A stretch of 64,000 nt of DNA from Fimbriimonadaceae bacterium (GTDB lineage: Bacteria > Armatimonadota > Fimbriimonadia > Fimbriimonadales > Fimbriimonadaceae). Position numbers and translations under genes: made by a program. Positions 9,843-19,677 of this stretch are shown one piece after another. The notes under the pieces were generated by a model, which was not told the DNA's origin, ran no database searches, and saw nothing but the letters and a program-made list of their open reading frames with translations. The stretch lies in NCBI GenBank assembly GCA_019694835.1, contig JAIBBE010000002.1, forward strand, positions 124,001 to 188,000, written 5' to 3'. Each line of letters starts with the position of its first letter. The stretch's first letter is position 1.

Positions 9843-10310
9843 ATGAGCACCTATGAAGAGCCGCTTCCGGGCGTAATGGTCAAGCCGCTGGCCAGGTACG
9901 AAGATTCGCGCGGATGGCTGAGCGAACTCTTCCGCGAGGACGAATTGCCGGAGGGATTCATGCCGGTCATGGCGTACCTAAGCGTGACCCATCCTGGCGT
10001 AGCCCGTGGTCCGCATGAGCATGCGGGTCAGACCGACGGTTTCGCGTTCATCAATGGTGCCTACGAGCTTTATCTTTGGGAGAATCGACCCGGGCTTCCC
10101 GCCGGACAGGTGACATTGAGCGTCGGCGAAGGAAACCCCGTGCTCGTGACGGTTCCGCCGGGGGTGGTTCATGCGTATCGAAATGTTGGCGAGACCGATG
10201 CGTTCGTGTTGAATTTCCCCGACACCCTCTACGCCGGGCGGGGAAAGAAGGAGCCGGTCGACGAGATTCGGCACGAGAGCGACCCGGATTCGCCGTTCAA
10301 ACTGCCATGA
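9843..10310 (+). CDS. RmlC-like dTDP-sugar 3,5-epimerase family protein (cupin)
   Basis: A 155-residue cupin resembling dTDP-4-dehydrorhamnose 3,5-epimerase: an N-terminal DSRGWLSELFREDE segment (usual form D.RG...E.F), YLSVTHPGVARGPHEH, YELYLWENR and PPGVVHAYRNVGETDAFVLNFPDTLY. The usual RGLH.Q active-site strand reads RGPHEH, so the substrate may not be the standard rhamnose precursor. Its stop overlaps the rmlB start (ATGA), so the two genes are translationally coupled and likely act in one nucleotide-sugar pathway. RmlA and RmlD are not in the window. Confidence 0.85.
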   Translation: MSTYEEPLPGVMVKPLARYEDSRGWLSELFREDELPEGFMPVMAYLSVTHPGVARGPHEHAGQTDGFAFINGAYELYLWENRPGLPAGQVTLSVGEGNPVLVTVPPGVVHAYRNVGETDAFVLNFPDTLYAGRGKKEPVDEIRHESDPDSPFKLP

Positions 10311-11335
10311 AACTCCTCGTCACCGGCGCGGCCGGCTTTATCGGATCGAATTTCGTTCGTTACGTCTTGCGCGAGCGGCCCGGCGTGCGTATCGCCATTC
10401 TCGACGCCCTGACGTACGCAGGCAACCTGAGCACGATAGCTGACTTGCTCGAAAGTGGGGAAGTCACCTTCTATCCGGGCAAGATCCAGGACGCGACCGT
10501 CGTCGAGGGCGTGATCAAGGCTGAGCAGCCGACGCACCTCGTCAACTTCGCCGCCGAAACTCACAACGACCGCTCGATTCTCGAACCGGGCAGCTTTATC
10601 CAGACCGACGTGTACGGCACCTACGTCCTCCTTGAGGCCACGCGGCAGTTTGGCATCGAGAAGATGGTCCACGTCAGCACCGACGAGGTGTACGGGACGA
10701 TCGACGACGGGCAATTCACGGAAGAGAGTTCGCTGGAGCCGAACACGCCGTACAGCGCGGCCAAAGCGGGGGGCGACTTGCAGGTGCGGGCCCATCACAT
10801 CACGTTCAAGACCCCTGCCCTCGTCACTCGCGGAGGCAATAACTACGGTCCCTGGCAGTACCCGGAGAAGCTCATCCCATTCTTCGTCACCCGCCTCATC
10901 GACGGCAAGAAAGTCCCGCTCTATGGCGAGGGTGACCACGTGCGCGAGTGGATTCACGTCCTTGATCACTGCTCGGGCATCCTCACGGCGCTCGACAAAG
11001 GGCAGCCGGGCGACGTACTGAATATCGGCGACTCAAACGAGCGCCGCAACCGCGACGTCGTCCAGATCCTCTTGGACGAAACCGGTCGCGACGATGCCCT
11101 GATCAAGCGCATCCTCGACCCGCGCAAAGGCGCTCACGACAAGCGCTATTCGATGAGAAGCGACCGAATGCGTTCCCTGGGCTGGGCACCCAACGTCGAC
11201 TTCGACAATGGACTGCGCGAAACAGTGCGGTGGTACGTCCAGAACGAGGCTTGGTGGCGTCCCCTCGTCGCGAAGCCCGTGTACCAGGATTTCATTCGGC
11301 AGTTCTACGGCCCGAGTTTAGGCGTAGACCTCTAA
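10307..11335 (+). CDS. rmlB: dTDP-glucose 4,6-dehydratase
   Basis: A 342-residue extended short-chain dehydrogenase converting dTDP-glucose to dTDP-4-keto-6-deoxyglucose. It has the NAD-binding GAAGFIGSNFVRY at the N-terminus, the dehydratase signature STDEVYG (catalytic Asp-Glu), and PYSAAKAGGD with the Tyr-x3-Lys pair. RGGNNYGPWQYPEKLIPFF is characteristic of RmlB. I chose ATG 10307, overlapping the stop of the epimerase gene, because the Rossmann motif begins there. Function in surface polysaccharide synthesis is inferred from the family. Confidence 0.95.
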   Translation: MKLLVTGAAGFIGSNFVRYVLRERPGVRIAILDALTYAGNLSTIADLLESGEVTFYPGKIQDATVVEGVIKAEQPTHLVNFAAETHNDRSILEPGSFIQTDVYGTYVLLEATRQFGIEKMVHVSTDEVYGTIDDGQFTEESSLEPNTPYSAAKAGGDLQVRAHHITFKTPALVTRGGNNYGPWQYPEKLIPFFVTRLIDGKKVPLYGEGDHVREWIHVLDHCSGILTALDKGQPGDVLNIGDSNERRNRDVVQILLDETGRDDALIKRILDPRKGAHDKRYSMRSDRMRSLGWAPNVDFDNGLRETVRWYVQNEAWWRPLVAKPVYQDFIRQFYGPSLGVDL

Positions 11336-11431
11336 GAGTGGCGCGGGCATCCTGCCCGCGCTGGCGCAACTTCCAGAGTCTATGGAGATCTCCAAATTGG
11401 TCCGGCGCGAGCGAGACGCCCGCGCCACTCT
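11335..11431. repeat. REP family C, inverted pair
   Basis: The ends are exact inverted 14-mers (AGAGTGGCGCGGGC at 11335-11348 and its complement at 11418-11431). The left end continues into a hairpin GCGCGGGCATCCTGCCCGCGC. It fills the gap between the convergent rmlB and ppdK genes and may also act as terminator. Confidence 0.7.
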
Positions 11432-11436
11432 GGGGA

Positions 11437-14130
11437 CTACTTGTCGATCGCGACCTTTACTTTGTCCTTCAGCGTCGCCTGAGCCGCTGCGAGCCGGGCG
11501 ATGGGGACGCGGAAGGGGGAGCAGGAGACGTAGTCGAGGCCGAGTTCGTGGCAGAAGAAGATGCTCTCCGGATCGCCGCCGTGCTCGCCGCAGATCCCGC
11601 ACTTAAGCTTTGGATTCGCCGCACGGCCTTCATCGACCGCCATGCGCATCAGCCGACCCACGCCACCGCGATCGATGGTCTCGAAGGGGTTGGTGGGCAG
11701 GATTTTCTGCTCGACGTACTTGTGGAGGAACTTGCCTTCGGCGTCGTCACGGCTGAACCCGAACGCGGTCTGCGTCAGGTCGTTGGTGCCGAAGCTGAAG
11801 AACTGAGCCGTCTCCGCGATTTCGCCCGCAGTCAAAGCCGCACGCGGGATTTCGATCATCGTGCCGAACAGGTACGGGATGTCCACGCCCTGCTCCTCGA
11901 TCACCTGGCGGGCGACCGATTCCAGTTGGGTTTGGACCACGCGCAGTTCGTTGATGTGCGAAACGAGCGGAATCATGATCTCGGGGAGAACCTTCTTGCC
12001 CTTCTTGATCAGCTTCGCCGCCGCTTGAAGGATTGCGCGGGTTTGCATGACCACGATGCCGGGGAAGATGATCGAGAGCCGGACGCCACGAAGGCCGAGC
12101 ATTGGGTTTGCTTCCCGCATGCTCTCGACGGCCCGAAGCATCTTCTCCTTCTCCTCGAGAATCCCCTTGAGCGACTCGCCGCCGAGCGTGTTGACGGCCA
12201 TGCGAAGTTCGGTCACCGTCGCGAGAAGCTCGTCGAAGCTCGGGAGAAACTCATGAAGCGGCGGATCGATGAGCCGGATCGTGACCGGGCGACCGTCCAT
12301 GACCTCGAAGATGCCCTCGAAGTCGGCCTGCTGCACGGCGAGGAGCTTCTGCAACGCTGCATCGCGATGGGCGTCGGTCTTGGCGAGGATCATGTCCTGC
12401 ACGATCGGCAGACGATCGGCCTCGAAAAACATATGCTCGGTACGGCAAAGGCCGATGCCTTCGCAGCCGAAGTCAATCGCCTGCTGAGCATCGCGCGGGT
12501 TGTCGGCATTGGTCCGAACGCCGAGCTTTCGATACTCGTCGCACCAGCCCATCAAGACGCCGAAGTCGCCGCTCACATCGGGGGCGATCAGCGCGAGCTG
12601 AACGTTGAACACTTCACCCGTGCTGCCATCAATGCTGACCCAGTCGCCTTCGCGGACGAGCACGTCACCGGCGCGGAACAAGCGCTCCTTCAGGTCGACT
12701 TCGATGCCCTCACAGCCAGCAACGCAGGGGATGCCGAAGCCGCGCGCAACGACCGCCGCGTGGCTGGTCTTGCCGCCGCGAGCGGTGAGAATGCCTTGGC
12801 TGGCGAGCATGCCGTGCACGTCGTCGGGGTTGGTCTCGTCGCGAACGAGGACGACCTTCTCGCCCGTGTGTCCGAGGCGGTCGGCGGTGTCGGAATCAAA
12901 GACGGCCTTGCCCACCGCCGCGCCCGGCGATGCTGCGAGTCCCCTGGCGATCGGCTTGATATGGCGGTCGGCGACGTAGGTGTCATCGATCCGCGGGTGG
13001 AGGAGCTGGTCGAGGTGGGAGGCGCTGACGCGCTGAATCGCTTCTTCCTTGCTAATGAGACCCTGGCCGACCATTTCCACCGCCATCCGAACCGCCGCCG
13101 GACCCGTTCGCTTGCCGACCCGGCACTGGAGCATGAACAAGCGGTTCTTCTCGATGGTGAACTCAAGGTCCATCATGTCCTTGTAGTGGCCTTCGAGGCG
13201 GCGGCCGATGTCGTGGAATTCCTTGTAAATCGCCGGGTTCTGCTTTTGAAGCTCGGAGATGATGATTGGGGTGCGGACACCGGCGACGACGTCTTCGCCT
13301 TGAGCGTTCATAAGGAACTCGCCGTAAAGCTCATCCTCGCCCGTGCTTGGGTCGCGGGTGAAAGCGACGCCGGTCCCGCAGTCGTCGCCAAGGTTGCCGA
13401 AGACCATCGCTTGGATGTTGACCGCCGTCCCGATCTCGTCGGGAATCTTCTCGGTGCGGCGATAAACGATCGCGCGGTCGTTGTGCCAGGAGCGGAACAC
13501 AGCTTCAATTGCGAGTTCGAGCTGGATCCACGGGTCGGAGGGGAACGGCTTGCCGGTGGCCTGGACGACCAGTTCATTGAACTTCGCGCAGATCTGCTTG
13601 AGATCGGCGGCGGTGAGGTCGGTATCGAGCTTGACGCCCTTCGCCTTTTTCGCCTCGTCGAAGACGACTTCAAAGTTGTGCTTGGCGACATCCAGCACGA
13701 CGTCGCTGAACATCATGAGGAAGCGCCGGTAAGCGTCGTACGCAAACCGCTCGTTGCCGCTCTTGGCGATCAGGCCTTGGATGGTCTGCTCGTTGAGACC
13801 GAGGTTCAGGATCGTGTCCATCATGCCCGGCATCGAGAATTTCGCTCCCGATCGGACTGAAACCAAAAGCGGGTCGCTGGCGTCTCCGAACTTCTTGTTG
13901 AGGTCCTTTTCGACCTGGGCGAGGGCGGTCCGGACTTCGTCCATGAGCCCAGCTGGCATCTTGCCGCCGCTGGCATAGTATTCATTGCAGACTTCGGTGG
14001 TGACGGTGAACCCGGGAGGCACCGGGAGTCCGATGTTGGACATTTCGGCCAAGTTGGCCCCTTTTCCGCCGAGCAGTTCTTTCATGCTGGCGTTCCCCTC
14101 GTTGAATAGGTATACGCGTTTGTTGTTCAT
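11437..14130 (-). CDS. ppdK: Pyruvate, phosphate dikinase
   Basis: An 897-residue enzyme interconverting pyruvate + ATP + Pi and PEP + AMP + PPi. Domain order: N-terminal ATP-grasp (KELLGGKGANLAEM, FGDASDPLLVSVRSGAKFSM), the swivelling phosphohistidine domain (TARGGKTSHAAVVARGFG, catalytic His), and the C-terminal TIM barrel (GIGLCRTEHMFF, FGTNDLTQ, CGICGEHGGDPESI with the catalytic Cys). I chose ATG 14130 because GGAG lies 6 nt upstream and MNNKRVYLFNEG matches the family start; the open frame extends 15 codons further. A TAAAAT box is at 14202-14197 (minus). It links glycolysis/gluconeogenesis at PEP. Confidence 0.97.
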   Translation of the reverse strand: MNNKRVYLFNEGNASMKELLGGKGANLAEMSNIGLPVPPGFTVTTEVCNEYYASGGKMPAGLMDEVRTALAQVEKDLNKKFGDASDPLLVSVRSGAKFSMPGMMDTILNLGLNEQTIQGLIAKSGNERFAYDAYRRFLMMFSDVVLDVAKHNFEVVFDEAKKAKGVKLDTDLTAADLKQICAKFNELVVQATGKPFPSDPWIQLELAIEAVFRSWHNDRAIVYRRTEKIPDEIGTAVNIQAMVFGNLGDDCGTGVAFTRDPSTGEDELYGEFLMNAQGEDVVAGVRTPIIISELQKQNPAIYKEFHDIGRRLEGHYKDMMDLEFTIEKNRLFMLQCRVGKRTGPAAVRMAVEMVGQGLISKEEAIQRVSASHLDQLLHPRIDDTYVADRHIKPIARGLAASPGAAVGKAVFDSDTADRLGHTGEKVVLVRDETNPDDVHGMLASQGILTARGGKTSHAAVVARGFGIPCVAGCEGIEVDLKERLFRAGDVLVREGDWVSIDGSTGEVFNVQLALIAPDVSGDFGVLMGWCDEYRKLGVRTNADNPRDAQQAIDFGCEGIGLCRTEHMFFEADRLPIVQDMILAKTDAHRDAALQKLLAVQQADFEGIFEVMDGRPVTIRLIDPPLHEFLPSFDELLATVTELRMAVNTLGGESLKGILEEKEKMLRAVESMREANPMLGLRGVRLSIIFPGIVVMQTRAILQAAAKLIKKGKKVLPEIMIPLVSHINELRVVQTQLESVARQVIEEQGVDIPYLFGTMIEIPRAALTAGEIAETAQFFSFGTNDLTQTAFGFSRDDAEGKFLHKYVEQKILPTNPFETIDRGGVGRLMRMAVDEGRAANPKLKCGICGEHGGDPESIFFCHELGLDYVSCSPFRVPIARLAAAQATLKDKVKVAIDK

Positions 14131-14255
14131 CGCTTTCTCCATTGGGAGGCCCGAGGAACGACAACGGTGGCGCACTTGGCCCTCAGATGAACCCCTATTT
14201 TACCTTGGGACGTAACAACTTCAACCCATCGCAACCCCAATCCGTAACACCGGAA

Positions 14256-14759
14256 ATGGAACTAAAACCACTGATATGCGTGGCCGTGGGCGTGACGATT
14301 GGTGCCGGGTTGTTTGCAGGGCAAGGGCAGGACAAGGCGCTGACGGTGCAGGACTTTCCTGACCTGGTCAGCGGGATCAAGGCAACGCCGGGTTGCCTGG
14401 GGGTAAAGACGGGCACGCTCGAGAACGGGAAGCAGCTTGCCATCTATGCTTGGTTCAAGGACAAAGCCGCCGTGCAGGCCTGGTACACCTCGCCGATGCA
14501 TCGGGAGGCGATGAAGAAGTTCTTCCCGAAGCTGCCCGGCAAAACGGCGGCCTTGGGGCAGTACAGAGACGACAAGTCGCCCCTCCTCGTGGTCGCGACC
14601 GTAACTCCCTCAGACAAGTCTCACCTCGAAGGCTCCCCCCTCGCCGTCTCCCAGATCGCGATCGAGATCTACACGCCGGTGCCAGGCGGTGTCACGTTTG
14701 GCGGGGGATTCGCGCCAAAGTCGCTCGATGTCCCGGGGATCGTGCGGATGGGTGAATAA
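14256..14759 (+). CDS. Small secreted protein with ABM-like domain
   Basis: A 167-residue hypothetical protein. ATG 14256 gives a plausible signal peptide (MELKPLICVAVGVTIGAGLFAG). The mature part (GCLGVKTGTLENGKQLAIYAWFKDKAAVQAWYTSPMH split by short loops) resembles the dimeric alpha-beta barrel fold of antibiotic-biosynthesis monooxygenase-like domains, where a beta strand ending in 'W.s...' precedes a helix with H/M. No catalytic assignment is possible. It is divergent from ppdK and has its own promoter region; an upstream ATG at 14142 lies inside the ppdK 5' region and is unlikely. Confidence 0.7.
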   Translation: MELKPLICVAVGVTIGAGLFAGQGQDKALTVQDFPDLVSGIKATPGCLGVKTGTLENGKQLAIYAWFKDKAAVQAWYTSPMHREAMKKFFPKLPGKTAALGQYRDDKSPLLVVATVTPSDKSHLEGSPLAVSQIAIEIYTPVPGGVTFGGGFAPKSLDVPGIVRMGE

Positions 14760-14959
14760 CTCCGAGGCTATTCGAGATCGGCGTCGTAGGGGCTGAGGCT
14801 CACGCCCACGACCGCCAGTGCGAAGCCTTGATCGACCCGGGCTTCGAAAGGACATCACGGAGGTGATCCGGTCACCCTTGACAAGGGGCCTTATTCTTCC
14901 TGCGCTGGCACCAGAGGCCTCTCGACAGGGGGCTACCCAAACTGTCAGGGCCAGATAGG

Positions 14960-17900
14960 TTACAGCGCCTCCGCTAGCGCGTCCCGCTCGAACCACGCGT
15001 ACAGGACCGGCAGAACCACGAGCGTCAACAGGGTCGACGACACGATACCGCCGATAACGACGGTCGCCAACGGGCGCTGGACTTCGGCTCCGAGACCGGT
15101 GTTCAGGGCCATCGGCACAAAGCCGAGCGACGCCACGAGCGCGGTCATCAGGACGGGGCGCAAGCGCTGCGCCGCACCTTCGCGCACGGCGACGCCGACT
15201 GTCCGGCCCTGTTCGCGAAGACGATTGAAGGCGGAGAGCATGACGACGCCATTGAGCACGGCGACGCCCGAGAGCGCGATGAATCCGACTCCGGCGGTGA
15301 TGCTGAGCGGCATGCCGCGCAAAGCCAGGCCGAGAACTCCGCCGGTGATCGCGAGGGGGACGCCGGTGAAGATGATCAGCGCTTGCTTGAGCGAGCCGAA
15401 GGTCGTGAAGAGGAGCAGGAAGATGATCGCGAGCGCGATAGGCACCACGATCGCGAGGCGCTGCGAAGCCCGCTGCAGGTTCTCGAACTGGCCGCCCCAA
15501 GTCAGGTAAGTGCCCTCGGGCAGCTTCACCTGCGCCTGAATCGCCCTCTGCGCCTCAGCCACGAACCCGCCAAGATCGCGCCCTCGTACATTGAGCTGTA
15601 CGACAACGCGCCGCTTGCCCATTTCGCGCGAGATTTGGGCGGGAGCCGGTTTGTCTTGGATTGTCGCCAGTTCACGAAGCTGGACGGCTCCGCCAGAGGG
15701 GGTGGCGACTCGCAATTCGCCGATCGCTTTCGGGTCGTTGCGGATGGCTGCGGGGAAGCGTACGGCGAGGCCAAACCGCCGGTCGCCTTCGACGATCTGC
15801 CCGACTGTCTCGCCACCTAGCGCAATCGCGATCATCGACTGAACGTCATCCACGTTGAGACCGAGCCGCGCGAGCTTCGAGCGGTCGAGATCGATTTGGA
15901 GGACTGGCACTTCGTCCACCTGCTCGACCTCCACATCGGAAGCTCCTGGCATGCCCCGCACAACCTGGGCAATCTCGTCCGCCTTCGCTTTGAGGACCTG
16001 CAAGTCGTCGCCGAAGACCTTGATCCCGATCTGCGCCTTCACTCCCGCGACAAGTTCGTCGAATCGCATCTGGATGGGCTGGGTGAAGCTATAGCTCTGC
16101 CCAGGCACCTCGTTCACCTTCTCCTCAATCTCCTCCCGCAGCTTCTCCTTCGTCATGCCCTTGCGCCATCGGGACTTGGGCTTGTACATGATGAAGCTGT
16201 CGGTCAGGCTGAGCGGCATCGGGTCCGTGGCCACGTCCGGCGTGCCCGTGCGCGAAAAGATCGTGTAGACCTCGGGCACTTCGAGGACCTTGCGCTCGGT
16301 TGCATGGACGAGGTCGTAGCTCTGCTGAACGTCGACCGTGCGTAACCGGGTTGGTTGCACCACGAGCGAGCCTTCGTCGAGTTGCGGAACGAACTCGGAG
16401 CCCAGTCTCGTGAAAACCCAGCCTGTCATGGCGAGCAAGGCGACTGCGCCACCCAGGACCGCCCATCGTCGCCGCAGCCCGAAATCAAGGGCAGGTCGAT
16501 AGACGCGGCTGAAGAACGCCATAACGGGGTTGCGCGCTTCTTTGGTATCGCCCGAAAGGAGCAGGCTGGCCATCACCGGCACGAGGGTGAGGGTCAGGGC
16601 CAGCGCACCGAGCAACGCGAAGACGACCGTGAACGCCATCGGCTTGAACATCTTGCCCTCGGTCCCTTCGAGGGCGAGGATCGGGAGGTAGACGCTGGTA
16701 ATGATCAGGACGGCGAAGACCGTGGGCCGTGCGACTTCCTTCGATCCTTCCCAGACGCTGTGCCGGACTTCCTGACGAGTTAGCGTCGACCCCTTGTGTT
16801 CCCGTGCTTCGGCCAGACGCCGCACCGCATTCTCGATCATCACGACGGCACCATCGACGATGAGCCCGAAGTCGATCGCTCCGAGGCTCATGAGGTTGCC
16901 AGAGATCCCGAACCGTTCCATCCAGATGATCGCGAACATCATCGAGAGTGGTATCGCGAGCGCGACGATGACGGCCCCGCGCCAGTTTCCGAGGAGCAAG
17001 AGCAGTATCGCGACCACCAGCGCCGCGCCTTCGAGCAGGCTCTTGGAGACCGTGCCGAGAACGCCATCGACGAGGTTGGCGCGCGAGTAAAGGGTCTCTA
17101 GCTTGAGGTCGCCGGGAAGCTGTCGGCGGATTTCCTTGATCCGCGCGTCAATTGCGTTGGCGACGTCGCGACCGTTCGCTCCCTTGAGCATCATGACCAC
17201 CACGATCAGCGACGGCCGCCCATCGCGGGTGCTGACGCCGCTCAGGATCGGACTGCCGAACTCGACGTGCCCGAGATCCTTGACGAGTACCGGCGTTCCG
17301 CCTTCGGTCTTGACGACGATGTTGCCGATATCCTCCTTCGTCGTGGCCATTCCCACGCTCCGAATCTGGACTCGCTCGCCGTTGCGCTCAATCAAGCCAC
17401 CGCCCGCGTTGCGGTTGTTCTTCTGCAGGGCACCGACGAGGTCGTCGAAAGAGATGGCGCGGGCGAGCATCGCCTGCGGATTGACGATGAACTGGTACTC
17501 CTTCTCGTGCCCATCCATCGCGTTGACTTCGGCGACCCCGGTGACCCCGCGCAGTTGGGGCGCGATGACCCAGTCCTGATACTCGCGCAACTCCATGATC
17601 GACCGATCCTTGGAGTCGAGGTCGTACATATAGACCTCGCCGAGCCCGGTCGTGACGGGTCCGAGTTCAGGTGCTGCAACTCCCTCGGGCAGGTCTTCCT
17701 TCACGTTGTTTAGCCGCTCAGTGACGAGGCTGCGTCCGAAGTAGATGTCGACGTTGTCGCGGAAGGTCACGGTGACGATTGAAAGACCGAACTGGGTTTG
17801 GCTGCGGATTTCGATCGTGCCCGGTATCCCGCTCATCGCGGTCTCGATCGGGAACGTGACCAGCCGCTCGACCTCGGACGGGCTCATGCCGCCGGTTTCG

Positions 17901-18052
17901 GTGAAGATTTGGACCTGGTTCGTGGTGATGTCGGGGACGGCATCGAGGGTGAGCTTCTGCCACGCAAAGATTGCCCCCACAACGAGGCCGAGAGTCAGCA
18001 CGATGACGAAGCCCCGATTCTTGAGGCTGAACGCGAGTATTCGTTCGATCAC
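14960..18052 (-). CDS. czcA: Heavy-metal efflux RND permease (CzcA/CusA family)
   Basis: A 1030-residue inner-membrane proton-driven pump. The N-terminus MIERILAFSLKNRGFVIV and the TM4 motif GAIDFGLIVDGAVVMIENAVRR carry the Asp residues typical of heavy-metal (HME) RND proteins. Two homologous halves with large periplasmic loops and twelve predicted TM helices fit family length. It ends VLPVLYAWFERDALAEAL, like CzcA-type members. Start GTG at 18052 shares one base with the czcB stop. The metal cannot be fixed here; Co/Zn/Cd or Cu/Ag are both possible. No outer-membrane channel gene follows within the window. Confidence 0.94.
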   Translation of the reverse strand: MIERILAFSLKNRGFVIVLTLGLVVGAIFAWQKLTLDAVPDITTNQVQIFTETGGMSPSEVERLVTFPIETAMSGIPGTIEIRSQTQFGLSIVTVTFRDNVDIYFGRSLVTERLNNVKEDLPEGVAAPELGPVTTGLGEVYMYDLDSKDRSIMELREYQDWVIAPQLRGVTGVAEVNAMDGHEKEYQFIVNPQAMLARAISFDDLVGALQKNNRNAGGGLIERNGERVQIRSVGMATTKEDIGNIVVKTEGGTPVLVKDLGHVEFGSPILSGVSTRDGRPSLIVVVMMLKGANGRDVANAIDARIKEIRRQLPGDLKLETLYSRANLVDGVLGTVSKSLLEGAALVVAILLLLLGNWRGAVIVALAIPLSMMFAIIWMERFGISGNLMSLGAIDFGLIVDGAVVMIENAVRRLAEAREHKGSTLTRQEVRHSVWEGSKEVARPTVFAVLIITSVYLPILALEGTEGKMFKPMAFTVVFALLGALALTLTLVPVMASLLLSGDTKEARNPVMAFFSRVYRPALDFGLRRRWAVLGGAVALLAMTGWVFTRLGSEFVPQLDEGSLVVQPTRLRTVDVQQSYDLVHATERKVLEVPEVYTIFSRTGTPDVATDPMPLSLTDSFIMYKPKSRWRKGMTKEKLREEIEEKVNEVPGQSYSFTQPIQMRFDELVAGVKAQIGIKVFGDDLQVLKAKADEIAQVVRGMPGASDVEVEQVDEVPVLQIDLDRSKLARLGLNVDDVQSMIAIALGGETVGQIVEGDRRFGLAVRFPAAIRNDPKAIGELRVATPSGGAVQLRELATIQDKPAPAQISREMGKRRVVVQLNVRGRDLGGFVAEAQRAIQAQVKLPEGTYLTWGGQFENLQRASQRLAIVVPIALAIIFLLLFTTFGSLKQALIIFTGVPLAITGGVLGLALRGMPLSITAGVGFIALSGVAVLNGVVMLSAFNRLREQGRTVGVAVREGAAQRLRPVLMTALVASLGFVPMALNTGLGAEVQRPLATVVIGGIVSSTLLTLVVLPVLYAWFERDALAEAL

Positions 18053-19632
18053 TAGTGCTCGTGCCCCTTGAGTTCACCGCGCTTGAGTTCGCTCACGAGG
18101 ACGAACGTGCCCTTGACGACGACTTTGTCGCCTTCCTGGAGCCCGGTTCGGACCGATATCCACTGACCGTCTGTCGAGCCCAGGGAAACCTCCCGTCTTT
18201 CAAAGCGTTCGCCCTCCTTAACGAATACAAACGTCTCGGTCCCGTCGCGGACTAGCGCTGACTCGGGAACAACCAGCGAGGATGCCTTCTGACCCTCGCC
18301 GAGGAAGACCTTTGCGAACATCTCGGGCTTGAGCCTGCCCCGGTTGTTGGCGACTAGACATTGAACCGGAAGGGCGCGGGTTTTGGCATCGATGCGGCTT
18401 CCGATCACCTGGACGAGGCCTTCGAAGGACTGGTCAGGGAGGGCTGCAACAGTGACTCGTACCTGTCCGCCCGCTCGAACGTTGCCAATCTCTGCCTCGG
18501 GAACGCTCGCGGTTACCCAAACCGCATCCAGGTTTTCAATCTCGGCGATGGGTTGCGTGCGGTCGACCCCTTGGCCACGGGTGACGTCGAGGTGCGCTAT
18601 CGTTCCGTCGATCGGGGCGAGGATAGACACCCGCCCCCCGCTAGCCTTTCCCCCACCTGCGTACGTGGTGTAAGTACCTTGGGCGTTGGTGACGGCGGTC
18701 GTTGCGTTCGTGAGTGCTGCCTCGGCGCTTCGCAGGAGAACGACGGCTCGGTCACGCTCCAGTCCGGCGGCCCGCACGTCAGACTCCGCCGTTTGGACTT
18801 CGCGCGCATTTTGGAGTCCCTTCGAGGTGATGTTCCGCTCTCGTTCATAGGCGTTTTTGGCAATTTCGACGCGGGTCCGGGCCCTGCTCAGTTTGATTTC
18901 GTCTTGCTGAAGTTCAAGACGGGCGGAGTCGAGTTCGTTTCGCGAGACGACTCCTTCAGCGAACAGGATTTCCAGGCGACGAAGCTGATCGGCGTGAGTC
19001 GCCTGTTCTTTCTGGAAGCCGAGCAATTCGCTTTGGGCATCGTTGAGCTCGCTCTGGGCCTGCTGAACTGCTGACTCGCCGAAGGCACCAGCAGCCGCGA
19101 ACTGCTTTTGTCGGTCGAGGGACTGGCGCGCGGTACGGACTTTCGACTCGGCCAACGCGATCTGAGATTTGGCTTCGCGCACTCCCGCTGCCGCCGCATC
19201 CCGCATCCGCTTGGCGTCGGCGATACTGGCCCAAGCCTGGGCTAGTTCACTGGATTCCAGCACGGCGAGGACTTGTCCCTTGCGAACTCGGTCCCCTGGC
19301 TGAATGGAGATGCTGACGAGGCGTCCTGCGATTGGGGGTGTAACGACAGCCCGGCCCTTGCTAGTGGCTTCGACGATGCCGGGTACCTCCAGCGAGCCCT
19401 GGACTTGTCGGCTGGTGACCGCTGCCACCTCGATTCCCGCGAGCTTTTGGCGCCCGGCAGTGAGTTCGACGTGGTCTGCCGCTTCCGGATTCTTATGTGC
19501 GGCGCCTTCTTCCGGATGGTCGTGGTTCTCCACAAAGGCAGCGCGGCAACCGCCAAGCGCTAAGAGGCCAGCGAGGATGAATGGCAAGAAGCGGCAAGCC
19601 CGCCCCCTTGGTTGTAAGGACTGAGAAGTCAA
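18052..19632 (-). CDS. czcB: RND periplasmic adaptor lipoprotein (CzcB/HlyD family)
   Basis: A 526-residue membrane-fusion protein that bridges CzcA to an outer-membrane channel. A lipobox (LLALGGC, Cys about residue 29) follows the hydrophobic stretch FLPFILAGLLALGG. A His/Glu-rich segment (ENHDHPEEGAAHKNPEAADH) after the Cys suggests metal binding. Then come the biotinyl-lipoyl/barrel sandwich (VTPPIAGRLVSISIQPGDRVRKGQ), a long alpha-helical hairpin of about 200 residues, and the beta-barrel domain (ENLDAVWVTASVPEAEIGNV). The start is TTG 19632 with GGGGG about 6 nt upstream; no ATG fits. Directly coupled to czcA. Confidence 0.92.
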   Translation of the reverse strand: MTSQSLQPRGRACRFLPFILAGLLALGGCRAAFVENHDHPEEGAAHKNPEAADHVELTAGRQKLAGIEVAAVTSRQVQGSLEVPGIVEATSKGRAVVTPPIAGRLVSISIQPGDRVRKGQVLAVLESSELAQAWASIADAKRMRDAAAAGVREAKSQIALAESKVRTARQSLDRQKQFAAAGAFGESAVQQAQSELNDAQSELLGFQKEQATHADQLRRLEILFAEGVVSRNELDSARLELQQDEIKLSRARTRVEIAKNAYERERNITSKGLQNAREVQTAESDVRAAGLERDRAVVLLRSAEAALTNATTAVTNAQGTYTTYAGGGKASGGRVSILAPIDGTIAHLDVTRGQGVDRTQPIAEIENLDAVWVTASVPEAEIGNVRAGGQVRVTVAALPDQSFEGLVQVIGSRIDAKTRALPVQCLVANNRGRLKPEMFAKVFLGEGQKASSLVVPESALVRDGTETFVFVKEGERFERREVSLGSTDGQWISVRTGLQEGDKVVVKGTFVLVSELKRGELKGHEH

Positions 19633-19677
19633 GAGAAATCCCCCAATTCGGTCGCGGCGGCACGAGGCCGCAGACGA

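Noticed and set aside
11230..13860. 876-codon open frame on the plus strand opposite ppdK
   Set aside because: It is the antisense shadow of a clearly recognisable PPDK frame; the translation has no domain and is rich in Asp/His/Ala as expected from GC-rich codons read backwards.
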